64,000 nucleotides of DNA from Methanobacteriota archaeon (GCA_023396365.1 JAEWWL010000007.1:6522-70521); one strand, 5' to 3'. Shown: positions 34,504 to 43,185, counted from the stretch's first letter. Notes: generated by a model not told the origin, from the sequence alone. Numbers and translations: made by a program.

Positions 34504-35280
34504 ATGAATTTTCTGGATTGTTGTGAAGAGATCGCAAAAGAGGTGACTGATGCAATCTCCCCTCTCATCGGAACAGATGAGGCTGCTCTTTTTATCAAAG
34601 AGGGCGCAGACAAAACACCCACAAAAAAAATTGACCAGGTTGCAGAGGATATTGTAATAGACTATCTTAAGAAAAATTCACTATGCAGGACTTTAATCAG
34701 TGAGGAGGCCGGCTGCGAGGAAATCGGAGGAAAAAAAGGTACAATATACCTTGATCCTGTTGACGGAACACATAACGCAATCACAGGAAACCCGTTTTAT
34801 GCACTGTCAATTGCCTATGCAGAGGATGGAATAATCAAAAATGCGTATGTAAAAGACCTTGCCCACGGAGAATTCTTTTACGCAGAAAAGGATAAGGGAG
34901 CATTTAACAACGGCAAAAAAGTGAAGGTCTCAACAACAGATCTTTTGGAGAAAAGCACAATCAGTGTTTACGGAAAGAAATTTGATCCTGAAACAATAGT
35001 TAAAATCGGAGAAAAAATAAGGAGATGGAGGCTTTACGGTGCATCCGCTCTTGAGCTCTGCTACGTCGGATGCGGCAGGCTTGACGGTTTTATAGATCTT
35101 AGAAACACTCTTCGCGTAACTGATGCTGCGGCAGGAATGCTTTTTTGCAGGGAGGCCGGAGGTATTGTTACAGACAAAAACGGCAGCCCCATAAGATTTT
35201 CAGATGATGTAAGCCAGGGCCAGTGCCTTGTAGCAACAAACGGCCTTATTCACAAAAAAACAATCGAATACCTGAGGTGA
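34504..35280 (+). CDS. Inositol-monophosphatase family phosphatase (archaeal FBPase/IMPase/NADP phosphatase type)
   Basis: 258 aa. Metal-binding motifs: EEAG (the Glu of the first site), the central YLDPVDGTHNAITGN, and the C-terminal LRVTDAAAGMLFCREAGG. Archaeal members hydrolyse fructose-1,6-bisphosphate and inositol phosphates. In Methanocaldococcus a related domain is fused to NAD kinase and removes the 2'-phosphate of NADP. Here the NAD kinase starts within a few bases of its stop, so an NADP(H) phosphatase role is a serious option. Cytoplasmic. Confidence 0.9.
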   Translation: MNFLDCCEEIAKEVTDAISPLIGTDEAALFIKEGADKTPTKKIDQVAEDIVIDYLKKNSLCRTLISEEAGCEEIGGKKGTIYLDPVDGTHNAITGNPFYALSIAYAEDGIIKNAYVKDLAHGEFFYAEKDKGAFNNGKKVKVSTTDLLEKSTISVYGKKFDPETIVKIGEKIRRWRLYGASALELCYVGCGRLDGFIDLRNTLRVTDAAAGMLFCREAGGIVTDKNGSPIRFSDDVSQGQCLVATNGLIHKKTIEYLR

Positions 35281-35284
35281 AATT

Positions 35285-36103
35285 ATTAAGTTTGTTCTGG
35301 TTGCAAGACCTGATGACGAAAGCGCTCTTATGCTTGCAAAAGATATTTCCGGTTTTTTAAAAGATAACGGCCAGGAGATTATCTGTGAAAACAAAACCTC
35401 ACTTGCACTTAATCTTGGGGAGGGAGTGGATTTTAAGAATCTCTTTGGAGATATCGCACTTGTAATCGGCGGCGACGGAACAGTGCTTCATACAGTACGT
35501 CAGTTAAATAAACAGATTCCGATTATAGGAATCAATCGCGGCCGTGTCGGTTTTTTAACAGATCTTGAGCCTGAGGAGGCGGAGGAATATCTCAAAAAAA
35601 TAATCGCAGGCGATTATAAAATTGAGAAAAGGATGCGCCTTTATCTTAGTGTTGACGGAGAGTACGCAGGAGAAGCATTAAACGAGGCAGTAATTGTCTC
35701 CTCACGTCCGGCAAAAATCCTTCAGCTCACAATTAATATCGATCATGTCCCTGCCGAAAGATTCCGTGCAGACGGAGTTATAATCAGCACGCCGACCGGT
35801 TCAACAGGCTATGCCATGAGTGCCGGCGGGCCGATTGTCGATCCCTGGACAGACGGATTTTTGATTGTTCCGCTTGCGCCTTACTATCTTTCTTCAAGGC
35901 CGCATATTGTGAGCAGCAAGAGAAGACTCTTAATTGAGCTTGACAGCACAAAGCCTGCAGATCTTGTAATAGACGGCCAGCACATAACAGAGCTTTACAA
36001 CGGAAATGTTCTGTCAATTGAAAAATCCTCAGAGCCCGCCCTGTTCATCAATGCCGGCAAAAATTTCTTCGCAAAGGTTGACAGAAAGCTAAAAAACCTC
36101 TGA
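35285..36103 (+). CDS. nadK: NAD(+) kinase, apparently starting at ATT
   Basis: Phosphorylates NAD to NADP. Motifs IGGDGTVLHTV (ATP/NAD GGDG loop) and STPTGSTGYAMSAGGPIVDP are intact. The first ATG in frame (35330) would remove the first beta strand; upstream the frame reads IKFVLVARPDDESAL, exactly the expected N-terminus. No ATG, GTG or TTG exists upstream in this frame. GAGGTGA (35274-35280), which also contains the stop of the IMPase gene, is followed four bases later by ATT-AAG, so I place the start at ATT 35285 (272 aa). CTG at 35297 is an alternative. Translationally linked to the IMPase gene. Confidence 0.85.
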   Translation: MKFVLVARPDDESALMLAKDISGFLKDNGQEIICENKTSLALNLGEGVDFKNLFGDIALVIGGDGTVLHTVRQLNKQIPIIGINRGRVGFLTDLEPEEAEEYLKKIIAGDYKIEKRMRLYLSVDGEYAGEALNEAVIVSSRPAKILQLTINIDHVPAERFRADGVIISTPTGSTGYAMSAGGPIVDPWTDGFLIVPLAPYYLSSRPHIVSSKRRLLIELDSTKPADLVIDGQHITELYNGNVLSIEKSSEPALFINAGKNFFAKVDRKLKNL

Positions 36104-36129
36104 TGAATCAAAAAGAACCTAAAATAATA

Positions 36130-36178
36130 TTTCTGATCTTTAAAAAACTTTTCAGAAATCAGAAAAAAATCTTTTTTT
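36130..36178 (+). terminator. Terminator-like inverted repeat after nadK
   Basis: TTTCTGAT (36130-36137) pairs perfectly with ATCAGAAA (36158-36165) across a 20-base loop, followed by T7 at 36172-36178. It lies 26 bp after the nadK stop. Confidence 0.4.
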
Positions 36179-36277
36179 AAAAGACCATTTTTAATTGTAA
36201 AAAGCAATTTCATTTAATTTGTAAAAGGCTTATCTTCTTTTGAGTTTAAACTCTATCCAGCAGGTGTTACTGAATAT

Positions 36278-36778
36278 ATGCAGGTATCAATGAAGCTTGA
36301 AATACAGGACTTGCCGGGCCAGCTGGTTAATGCATTAAAACCGGTATCTGAAGTCGGGGGAAATATAAAATCAGTTATTCATGTAAGGGATCCTCTATCG
36401 GATGCAAAAACACTTGATGTGGAGATTGCACTTGAGCTTCCCGAAGGAAAACTCGACACTCTAAAAGAGATGCTTAAAAAAAGCGGGGTTTCAATCTTAA
36501 GAATCGGCGAAGAGCGTTTTCTTGTAAGAAAATCAGTGATTCTCGTCGGTCATCTGATGCATACAGACTTAAGCGACACCGTAGACAAAATCGATGAAAC
36601 AGGATATGCAGAAGTAGGGGAGCTTTCGATGATAATGCCTGCAATAAATGAGCCGACATCTGCCAAAATGACAATAAAGTCAGAGAGCTTTGAGGATATC
36701 AGCCGTGCAATGGAGATATTAAGGCAGGTTGCAAAGCAAAAGGAGATTTTAATTGTCGAACCTCTGGAGGGAATCTGA
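36278..36778 (+). CDS. ACT-domain regulatory protein paired with homoserine dehydrogenase
   Basis: 166 aa. The N-terminal part MKLEIQDLPGQLVNALKPVSEVGGNIKSVIHVRD is a classical ACT domain (ligand-binding beta-alpha fold of amino-acid-sensing proteins). The second half (SVILVGHLMHTDLSDTVDKI...EILIVEPLEG) looks like another diverged ACT-like unit. Its stop overlaps the homoserine dehydrogenase start by one base, and the two genes are commonly paired in methanogens. It probably senses threonine, methionine or isoleucine and modulates the enzyme (inference). Confidence 0.8.
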   Translation: MQVSMKLEIQDLPGQLVNALKPVSEVGGNIKSVIHVRDPLSDAKTLDVEIALELPEGKLDTLKEMLKKSGVSILRIGEERFLVRKSVILVGHLMHTDLSDTVDKIDETGYAEVGELSMIMPAINEPTSAKMTIKSESFEDISRAMEILRQVAKQKEILIVEPLEGI

Positions 36779-37764
36779 TGAGAATCGCTATTCTTGGATT
36801 TGGATCTGTTGGAAGAGGTATTGCAGAAATAATAAGCAAAAAAGAATTGGGAATCACAATTACTGCCATTGCCGATTCAAGGAGCGGAGTAATTGACAAA
36901 AACGGTGTTGATATCTCAGAAGTTTCTGCAAGAAAAGATAATACAGGTTTTGTCGGAGACACCGGCATAAAGCCTGAGGATATTTTAAATTCAGATGTTT
37001 ATGATGTGCTTGTCGAGGTAACTCCGACAAATGCACAGACAGGGCAGCCGGCGCTTGACTACATCAGATGCGCTCTTTTGAAGGGAAAAAGTGTAGTCAC
37101 ATCAAACAAAGGGCCTGTTGCTCTTGAATATAAAAAACTTAAGGCAGCTGCTGAAGAAAACGGCTGTGTTTTAAAATACGAGGCAACCGTCTGCGGTGCA
37201 ATCCCGATAATTCATGCACTTGAGCACGGACTTGCAGGAAACAGGATAAAAAGAATTTACGGAGTATTCAACGGAACATGCAATTATATCCTTACGAGAA
37301 TGTCTGATGAAAAACTAACCTATCAGCAGGCTCTTTTGGAGGCGCGTGAGCTCGGATATGCCGAAGCAGACCCGACATATGACATAAAAGGCATTGATGC
37401 GGCAATAAAGCTTGTAATTCTTGCCAACACAATATTCGGATTTGATAAAAAATTAAGTGATGTTGAAATAACAGGAATTGACAGAATTCCTTTTGAGGCG
37501 CTTGAGCTTGCACTTTTGGATGAAAAAACAATACGCCTGATAGGAGAGATTGACGCTGATAAGGAAATACTTAAGGTGTCTCCTAAAATTCTTCCAAAAA
37601 ACCACACTCTTGTTGTCCGCGACACCCTCAACGCAGTTACAGCAGAAACCGATCTTGCCGGTGATGTTACATTCATTGGAAAAGGCGCAGGCTCCACAGA
37701 AACCGCAAGTGCGGTAATCTCAGATCTGCTTTTTATAAGTGAGTGCAATGGCAGGCGTAATTGA
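36778..37764 (+). CDS. hom: Homoserine dehydrogenase
   Basis: Reduces aspartate semialdehyde to homoserine for threonine and methionine. 328 aa, the short form without a C-terminal ACT domain, which fits the separate ACT protein encoded upstream. Signatures: Rossmann GFGSVGRGIAEI, TSNKGPVALEYKKL, the substrate loop GVFNGTCNYILTRM and the catalytic YAEADPTYDIKGIDAAIKL with its Lys. The C-terminal residues are encoded in the overlap with the next gene. Confidence 0.96.
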   Translation: MRIAILGFGSVGRGIAEIISKKELGITITAIADSRSGVIDKNGVDISEVSARKDNTGFVGDTGIKPEDILNSDVYDVLVEVTPTNAQTGQPALDYIRCALLKGKSVVTSNKGPVALEYKKLKAAAEENGCVLKYEATVCGAIPIIHALEHGLAGNRIKRIYGVFNGTCNYILTRMSDEKLTYQQALLEARELGYAEADPTYDIKGIDAAIKLVILANTIFGFDKKLSDVEITGIDRIPFEALELALLDEKTIRLIGEIDADKEILKVSPKILPKNHTLVVRDTLNAVTAETDLAGDVTFIGKGAGSTETASAVISDLLFISECNGRRN

Positions 37765-38872
37765 AAAGAGACGTGAACTGCTGGAATTAATGAGAGAGTG
37801 CACTCTCAAAAACGGCTTTTTTACTGTTCATGATATCGAGGAGCAGACAAATATTGCACGAAGCACAATTCAGGACTGGATTAACCGTTTATCTGAAGAG
37901 AACTGCATATTGCTAAAAGAGGAGAAGCGCGGACGCTATCCTGCAAAGTATATTTCAAAAAGCACAATGCTTCAGACTGCATGCAAACGGATTTTTACAA
38001 CAGTTGATAAAAACAATGTTGCAATTTTTCATGAATGCAGAAGCTATGGCTGTGCATCATTCTGCCACCACCATCATCTTCTTGCAGGCGGCTGTATCTT
38101 AAAAGCGCAGAGAGAAGGAAATCTTCTTGTTGAATATGCCTGCCTTGATGGCAAATTTAAAGAACCCGTCAAGATCGGACTCTACCCAGATTCTGCTGTC
38201 GGAGTTTTGGATGTTCGTTGTGATGACGGATTTATAGTCCAGAGGATTCGGTGCATTGGCGGACCTGCCTATTCTCTTACTGACATGATGGGAATGGCGC
38301 AGGGCGTTTGTGATATTCAAATTGACATTAAGGGAAAGATTGTTGAAGGCAATGTATATACAAAATCACTCACTCACATGGTTATTGGCGTCGATGACAC
38401 AGATACAAAAGAGGGTGGTGCAACATTTGCCCTTGCTCTTGGCCTTTTGCAGTATCTTGGAAACTTAAAAGGAGTAATCCCGATATCGCACAGGGTTGTG
38501 ATGCTAAACCCAAAACTTTCAGACTGCACTGCGGGAAATTCATGCAGCTATATTGAGCTTGCAGTACTTCCTGAAAATGCCGAACAGATAAAGGAAATTG
38601 CCGCAAGATTTGTTGAGGATGAATCACTGTCACAAAACTGGGGCATTGCTGTAAAAACAGGATTTATTATATCAAAAAATTTAAGAAATTACGGAATGCA
38701 GGCCAGAAATTCAGTACTGACTGATGAGTCTGCAAAAAAAACTGCGGCTGATGAGGATATATTCATAAAAGGAAAAAGGGGAATAATCGGTGCACTTGCA
38801 GCTGTATCTTTCCGTGGGCTTGAAAATGATACTTTGCTTAATTTTTCGGCAAAACCGGATGCATTATTATGA
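37748..38872 (+). CDS. HTH domain fused to a TiaS-like (tRNA-Ile2 agmatinylcytidine synthetase-related) domain
   Basis: 374 aa from the ATG at 37748 (a GTG at 37739 is possible). Residues ~20-60 form a helix-turn-helix (VHDIEEQTNIARSTIQDWIN). Then comes a Cys/His-rich segment (ECRSYGCASFCHHHHLLAGGC) that could bind metal. From ~205 the motif VIGVDDTDTKEGGATFALAL is the Asp-rich catalytic signature of the TiaS kinase domain, followed by SDCTAGNSCSYIELAV and a C-terminal KGKRGIIGALAAVSF. The OB-fold and tRNA-binding zinc ribbon of genuine TiaS were not recognised. It may be related to methanogen-specific TiaS paralogues such as methanogenesis marker 11. It overlaps hom by 17 bp and the next gene by 4 bp. 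Function not established. Confidence 0.75.
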   Translation: MAGVIEKRRELLELMRECTLKNGFFTVHDIEEQTNIARSTIQDWINRLSEENCILLKEEKRGRYPAKYISKSTMLQTACKRIFTTVDKNNVAIFHECRSYGCASFCHHHHLLAGGCILKAQREGNLLVEYACLDGKFKEPVKIGLYPDSAVGVLDVRCDDGFIVQRIRCIGGPAYSLTDMMGMAQGVCDIQIDIKGKIVEGNVYTKSLTHMVIGVDDTDTKEGGATFALALGLLQYLGNLKGVIPISHRVVMLNPKLSDCTAGNSCSYIELAVLPENAEQIKEIAARFVEDESLSQNWGIAVKTGFIISKNLRNYGMQARNSVLTDESAKKTAADEDIFIKGKRGIIGALAAVSFRGLENDTLLNFSAKPDALL

Positions 38873-40188
38873 TTAATTCTAAAGATGAAAAGCAGGCTGC
38901 CCCTGTCTTTGATGTATTCAATGTATTTTTTGATCGGATATATGAGCCCTCAATGCATATCGTCTTTTGTTCTGATGGCATAATTGACGATATAATCCTT
39001 AAAAAAGCAGTCACTCAGTATTTAAAATCCGATCCATATCTTTCATCACGCTTTGAAATAAAAGACGGCATGTATTTCTGGCATCATGAGTCAGGCTATA
39101 AAACAGAGGATTATTTTTATCTTAAAAAAATTGCGGGATCTGCAGAATACATTCTAAACAATCCCCCGCCGCCTGTGAATGTATACAAAGGGCCGCAGAT
39201 AAGAGCCGGAATTTACAGAAATGAAAGCTCTGATTTTTTGGTTTTTTCATGTCATCACGGATTTTGCGATGCCGGCGGCCTTAAATTCATGGCAAAAGAG
39301 ATCTTTTCCATTTACCGCGAATTAAAAAAGAATCCTCTCTATATTCCGGAGTACAAAGGCTGGTATTACAGAGGGACTAAGGATATTTTAGATAAATTCT
39401 CCCCTGAATACATAAAATCCGTTCTTGCAGACGAAACTCCTTTCTCTGACAGATGGGCTTTTCCTTTTGAATATATAGGACGCGGAACACCTCAGTTTTC
39501 AATGAGAAAATTATCGCCTGTCCGGATGAAAAAAATAAAGGAATTTGGAAAAAAATATAATGCGACTGTAAATGATATTTTAATCGGGGCTTTTTTCCTT
39601 GCTCTTTTAAAGATTAATTCCTGCGATTCCGATGAGGAAAGTGAAAAATCAATCCTTACATCTGCCGATATCAGGAAGTATTATGGAAGGGATTTTGACA
39701 ATCATCCGCAAAACTTATCTGTTGCTTTTCAGATTTCTCTTAAGGCAAAAAGAGATTATGAATTAAAAGATATCATCGAAGAGACTGCAAAAATAACCCG
39801 GCGGAAAAAATCAAAAGACCTCGGCCTTGGCTGCATTGCATTTTATGAAAAGATTTTTTCAGAGGGGGAATTTTTTATAAACGGCTTTTTTGACAATATG
39901 ATGCAGTCTTATGAGAAGACAAATTTTAAAAATCCGGTTTTTTCAAACATAGGAATCATTGATGAAAATTATTTTTTAAACCTCAAAGCCAAAAATAATA
40001 CAGATTTGAATGTTACTGATGCATTTTTCCTGCCTGTTGTCTGCCATCCGCCCGGATTTTTAATGACTGCATCTACATTTAAAGACTCTATTTTTATTGT
40101 CTGCGGATATGAAGAGGGGCCTTACTCTAAGGAAACTGTTGAGAGATTTTTAGAATATACTGATTTTCTCATCTTAGGCAATGACTGA
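38869..40188 (+). CDS. Condensation-domain-like acyltransferase, unknown substrate
   Basis: 439 aa, no signal peptide. The sequence SCHHGFCDAGGLKFMAKEI near residue 125 is an HHxxxDxG catalytic motif of the chloramphenicol-acetyltransferase / NRPS condensation / alcohol acyltransferase superfamily. The second signature ATVNDILIGAFFLALLKI (near 240) matches the conserved 'vNDvlla' helix of the superfamily. The canonical DFGWG-type loop was not recognised. It overlaps the preceding gene by 4 bp (ATGA), so it is part of the ACT-hom-HTH/TiaS transcript. No carrier protein or ligase is near. Substrate unknown. Confidence 0.7.
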   Translation: MINSKDEKQAAPVFDVFNVFFDRIYEPSMHIVFCSDGIIDDIILKKAVTQYLKSDPYLSSRFEIKDGMYFWHHESGYKTEDYFYLKKIAGSAEYILNNPPPPVNVYKGPQIRAGIYRNESSDFLVFSCHHGFCDAGGLKFMAKEIFSIYRELKKNPLYIPEYKGWYYRGTKDILDKFSPEYIKSVLADETPFSDRWAFPFEYIGRGTPQFSMRKLSPVRMKKIKEFGKKYNATVNDILIGAFFLALLKINSCDSDEESEKSILTSADIRKYYGRDFDNHPQNLSVAFQISLKAKRDYELKDIIEETAKITRRKKSKDLGLGCIAFYEKIFSEGEFFINGFFDNMMQSYEKTNFKNPVFSNIGIIDENYFLNLKAKNNTDLNVTDAFFLPVVCHPPGFLMTASTFKDSIFIVCGYEEGPYSKETVERFLEYTDFLILGND

Positions 40189-40229
40189 ATATTATATCTT
40201 AAATAATACAAACGAAAAATCAGATACTA

Positions 40230-40718
40230 ATGTGTGAAGATGCAAAAATAAAAAATTATATCACTCTGCTGTCCAGTCCGGATAAACAGGTGCGTGAAAG
40301 CGCCACTCATTCTCTTGCAAACTGCGGCAGCAGAGCGGTATTAAGTCTTATAAATGTTCTTGACAGTCCTGACTGGATAGTAAGATACAGGGCGGCTGAA
40401 GCGCTTGGACAGATAAAGGATGAAAGGGCAGTAAATTCCCTTACACAAAAATTAAGGGATCAAAAAGACCATGTCCGCTATATGGCAGCAAAAGGTCTTG
40501 GTTTTTCCGGGAAAAAAGAGCTTTCGTTATCTCTTGTGCCGCTTCTAAGAGATGAAAATGAGTACGTGCGAAGAATAACCGCACAGTCTCTTGGAATGCT
40601 TGGAGGAGACACTGCATACAAATCACTTTTAAAAGCAAAAGATATAGAGACAGATTCAAAGGCAAAAGAAGCGATGACTGCTGCAATAATCAGAATAAAG
40701 CCTGATGCAGATATTTAA
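40230..40718 (+). CDS. HEAT-repeat (PBS-lyase type) protein
   Basis: 162 aa made of about five 30-residue helical repeats: SPDKQVRESATHSLANCGSR, SPDWIVRYRAAEALGQIKDE, DQKDHVRYMAAKGLGFSGKK, DENEYVRRITAQSLGMLGGD and a last degenerate one. Such proteins act as protein-binding scaffolds; in methanogens they are numerous and mostly unassigned. It lies 41 bp after the acyltransferase gene. Confidence 0.85.
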   Translation: MCEDAKIKNYITLLSSPDKQVRESATHSLANCGSRAVLSLINVLDSPDWIVRYRAAEALGQIKDERAVNSLTQKLRDQKDHVRYMAAKGLGFSGKKELSLSLVPLLRDENEYVRRITAQSLGMLGGDTAYKSLLKAKDIETDSKAKEAMTAAIIRIKPDADI

Positions 40719-40733
40719 AAGGAAAAAATTAAA

Positions 40734-40749
40734 TTTTTTTTTATTTTTT
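40734..40749 (+). terminator. T-tract terminator after the HEAT-repeat gene
   Basis: T9-A-T6 beginning 16 bp after the stop codon, in the convergent gap before surE. No hairpin. Confidence 0.4.
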
Positions 40750-40833
40750 AAAAATTTAAAGATTGCAGGCTTTCTTTGAAACGTCCAAAAAATTTTAAAT
40801 TAAATAAAATTAAAAAAAATACAGCAGGAAAAA

Positions 40834-41616
40834 TTAAATCTCTAATAGCTCTGCTGCCTCTTTTAGTCCGGAATATGATGTTGAATCAAGAATAATTGGT
40901 GTTATTGAAATATTTCCGTTTGCAACAGAATGCACATCTGTTCCTTTTGGTGCGTCTTCATAAAGAGGGCCGTTGATCCAGAAATACGGCCTTCCGCGTG
41001 GATCAAGCCTTTTTTCAACACCGGTATCAAACAATTTTTCAGCAAGATGTGTAACTTCATATTTTCCGGTGAATTTTTGGGGAATATTTACATTTATGAC
41101 ATCACTTTTTTTGGGAAAGCCGTTCTTTAACAGATTTTTGCATATTTTTACAATTGCATCCTTTGCATCGGTGAAATCAAGGCGTGAGTATTTCGGATCA
41201 TCAAATTTTTCACCCTGATCTTCGACCTGAAGAGAAAAAGCAACAGAATTATAGCCGTGATTTGCGGCTTCAAGTGCAGCACCAATTGTTCCTGAAGTCA
41301 TTACAGATTCAAACGATAAATTTTCACCAATATTTATGCCTGATACAACAAGATCTGGTTTTATCTTAAGGGCAAAGAGTCCGATTATGACAGAATCCGT
41401 CGGTTTTCCTCCGACAGAGTATGCCTCTTTTCCGTTCATTATGATTTTACTGGCTCTTATCGGTTCAAATATAGATATAGATCTTCCAACAGCACTCTGC
41501 TGTGTTGAAGGTGCAACAACAGTTACATCTGCAAAACCTGAAAGGGCATCATATGCAGCCCAAAGACCCTCGGATGTTACGCCGTCATCATTTGTTAAGA
41601 GAATTTTTGGTCTCAT
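40834..41616 (-). CDS. surE: 5'/3'-nucleotidase SurE
   Basis: Metal-dependent nucleoside-monophosphate phosphatase, 260 aa from the ATG at 41616, which has AAAGGAA upstream; the longer in-frame start adds seven residues. Motifs ILLTNDDGVTSEGLWAAYD (metal ligands Asp-Asp), QSAVGRSISI, and the substrate segment VSGINIGENLSFESVMTSGT (Asn ligand) are intact. Cytoplasmic; the family is tied to nucleotide salvage and survival under stress. Confidence 0.95.
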   Translation of the reverse strand: MRPKILLTNDDGVTSEGLWAAYDALSGFADVTVVAPSTQQSAVGRSISIFEPIRASKIIMNGKEAYSVGGKPTDSVIIGLFALKIKPDLVVSGINIGENLSFESVMTSGTIGAALEAANHGYNSVAFSLQVEDQGEKFDDPKYSRLDFTDAKDAIVKICKNLLKNGFPKKSDVINVNIPQKFTGKYEVTHLAEKLFDTGVEKRLDPRGRPYFWINGPLYEDAPKGTDVHSVANGNISITPIILDSTSYSGLKEAAELLEI

Positions 41617-41753
41617 AATTAATTCCTTTATTAACATGCTCTTTAATAAATAAGATGTTTTGCTGTAAAGTTTAAAATAAAAATGCCAAAACGGGATTTA
41701 GACAAGTATAATAACTTTTGTTTCTAAACAAAAATATTAATTGTGTGATTTTC

Positions 41754-43091
41754 ATGTCAGATAAAAATTATATCCATGCCGGTTTTGCCATTTTAATCCT
41801 TGCTCTTCTAACAGCAGTCGCACCTGCCCTTGCAGGCACAATATATTACTACCAGGACACTCCGGTAGCATCCCCCGAATATTTAACGCTTAAAGGTTTT
41901 TCAGTATCAGGAGAAACTGCCGAAATTTATCCGGGTGATGAAGTCACTGCAAAATACATGATTCACTATGAACCCCAATCATACAATCAGCTTGTAATCG
42001 ATCAGCCGGGTGGTCTTTATTTTGATCTTACCGATCCTGACGGGACTACAACAAGGCTTGGAACAAATTACATAGGAAAAACAATAGAGCCTGATGCATA
42101 TATCAGCATAACCGAATCATTCACCCCGGACAAGCCGGGAACATGGAAGATATCTCCTGCCTATACTGTCGTCCAGGGAAACCTGATGTCAAAAAAATCA
42201 AATCCAAAGAACTGGCAGACAGCTGAAATTCATGTTAAAGGTATAAGCAAGCCCAGGCCTGATCTTATAATCAGTGATGCCAAAGCCGAGTTTGATGCTG
42301 AATTGGGAATTATCTCCAGAATATCATACACAATAAAAAATACAGGCGATGCCGACTCACAGCCAAGCTCATCCATAATTTATATTGACGGATATGAAAA
42401 CAGCATGATAAGCAGCACAGGGTATCTTCCATCCGGTGAGAGTGCAACAATTTTTGAGCCGGCAGGGGTAAAATACTCAGGAAGCAGCACTCTTTTAAAA
42501 ATAGAGGCCGACTATGCCAAACTGATAAATGAATCTGACAAAGAAAACAACAAATTCGAGATAGTTGTTCAAAATCCGGGATATATACTCCCGAATAAGG
42601 ATACCAAAAACGAAGCACCCGCATATGAAAGCCTGCCGGTTTTGGAGAGCAAACCTGTTGCAGCTACTGAGTATAATGTCTGCCCCGTTCAGGGGGGATG
42701 CTTTGACATCTGCTTTTTATGCGCTGTTGCTGGTGTTTTGTCAATTCTGGTCTCAGTTCTTTCATTTGCACTTGGCTACTATTATGGATTAAATAAAAAC
42801 TGTGAGCGTGAAGTCCTGTGGATGAGATCAAAATTAGAGATTTTAAGGACAGGAAGTAAAAATTCATACTCTGCAAAGGAGATGAAAAAAGAAAATGTTG
42901 CAAAAGTAATGGAAGAAAACCTGGATAAGGCAGTAAAAAATCTTGATAAAAAAGATGAGAATAAAAAAGATAAAACTGCTGATAAAAATCCTGATAAACA
43001 GGATGAGAATAAAAAAGACAGTAGTGATGACAAAAAAGACAATAAAGATGAGATAAATAAAGAGAATAAAGATAACAAAAAAACTGATTAG
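41754..43091 (+). CDS. CARDB-domain surface protein with cytoplasmic Lys/Asp-rich tail
   Basis: 445 aa from the ATG at 41754, where a signal peptide begins (IHAGFAILILALLTAVAPALA). The exported part (~28-310) ends in a CARDB-type domain (RPDLIISDAKAEFDAELGIISR...IEADYAKLINESDKENNKFEI). A Cys-containing hydrophobic segment (CFDICFLCAVAGVLSILVSV) spans the membrane. After it come CEREVLWMRSKLEILRTG and a tail of about 75 residues made of Lys, Asp, Glu and Asn with repeats such as NLDKKDENKKDK and NPDKQDENKKDS. The tail should lie inside the cell and be disordered or coiled. Role unknown; probably an envelope adhesion or scaffolding protein. Confidence 0.75.
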   Translation: MSDKNYIHAGFAILILALLTAVAPALAGTIYYYQDTPVASPEYLTLKGFSVSGETAEIYPGDEVTAKYMIHYEPQSYNQLVIDQPGGLYFDLTDPDGTTTRLGTNYIGKTIEPDAYISITESFTPDKPGTWKISPAYTVVQGNLMSKKSNPKNWQTAEIHVKGISKPRPDLIISDAKAEFDAELGIISRISYTIKNTGDADSQPSSSIIYIDGYENSMISSTGYLPSGESATIFEPAGVKYSGSSTLLKIEADYAKLINESDKENNKFEIVVQNPGYILPNKDTKNEAPAYESLPVLESKPVAATEYNVCPVQGGCFDICFLCAVAGVLSILVSVLSFALGYYYGLNKNCEREVLWMRSKLEILRTGSKNSYSAKEMKKENVAKVMEENLDKAVKNLDKKDENKKDKTADKNPDKQDENKKDSSDDKKDNKDEINKENKDNKKTD

Positions 43092-43185
43092 CAAAGATGT
43101 GAATAAAAAAGAAAATAAGGAATAATAAAAAGACTCTTTTTTTAATCGTTATCCTCATGTGCATTAAAGTTCAAAATTAATATTG

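Noticed and set aside
42910..43085. Repeated GATAAAAAAGATGAGAATAA-like DNA that resembles a tandem repeat array
   Set aside because: It is the codon-level result of a Lys/Asp/Glu/Asn-rich protein tail, in frame and without spacers; not a CRISPR or satellite.
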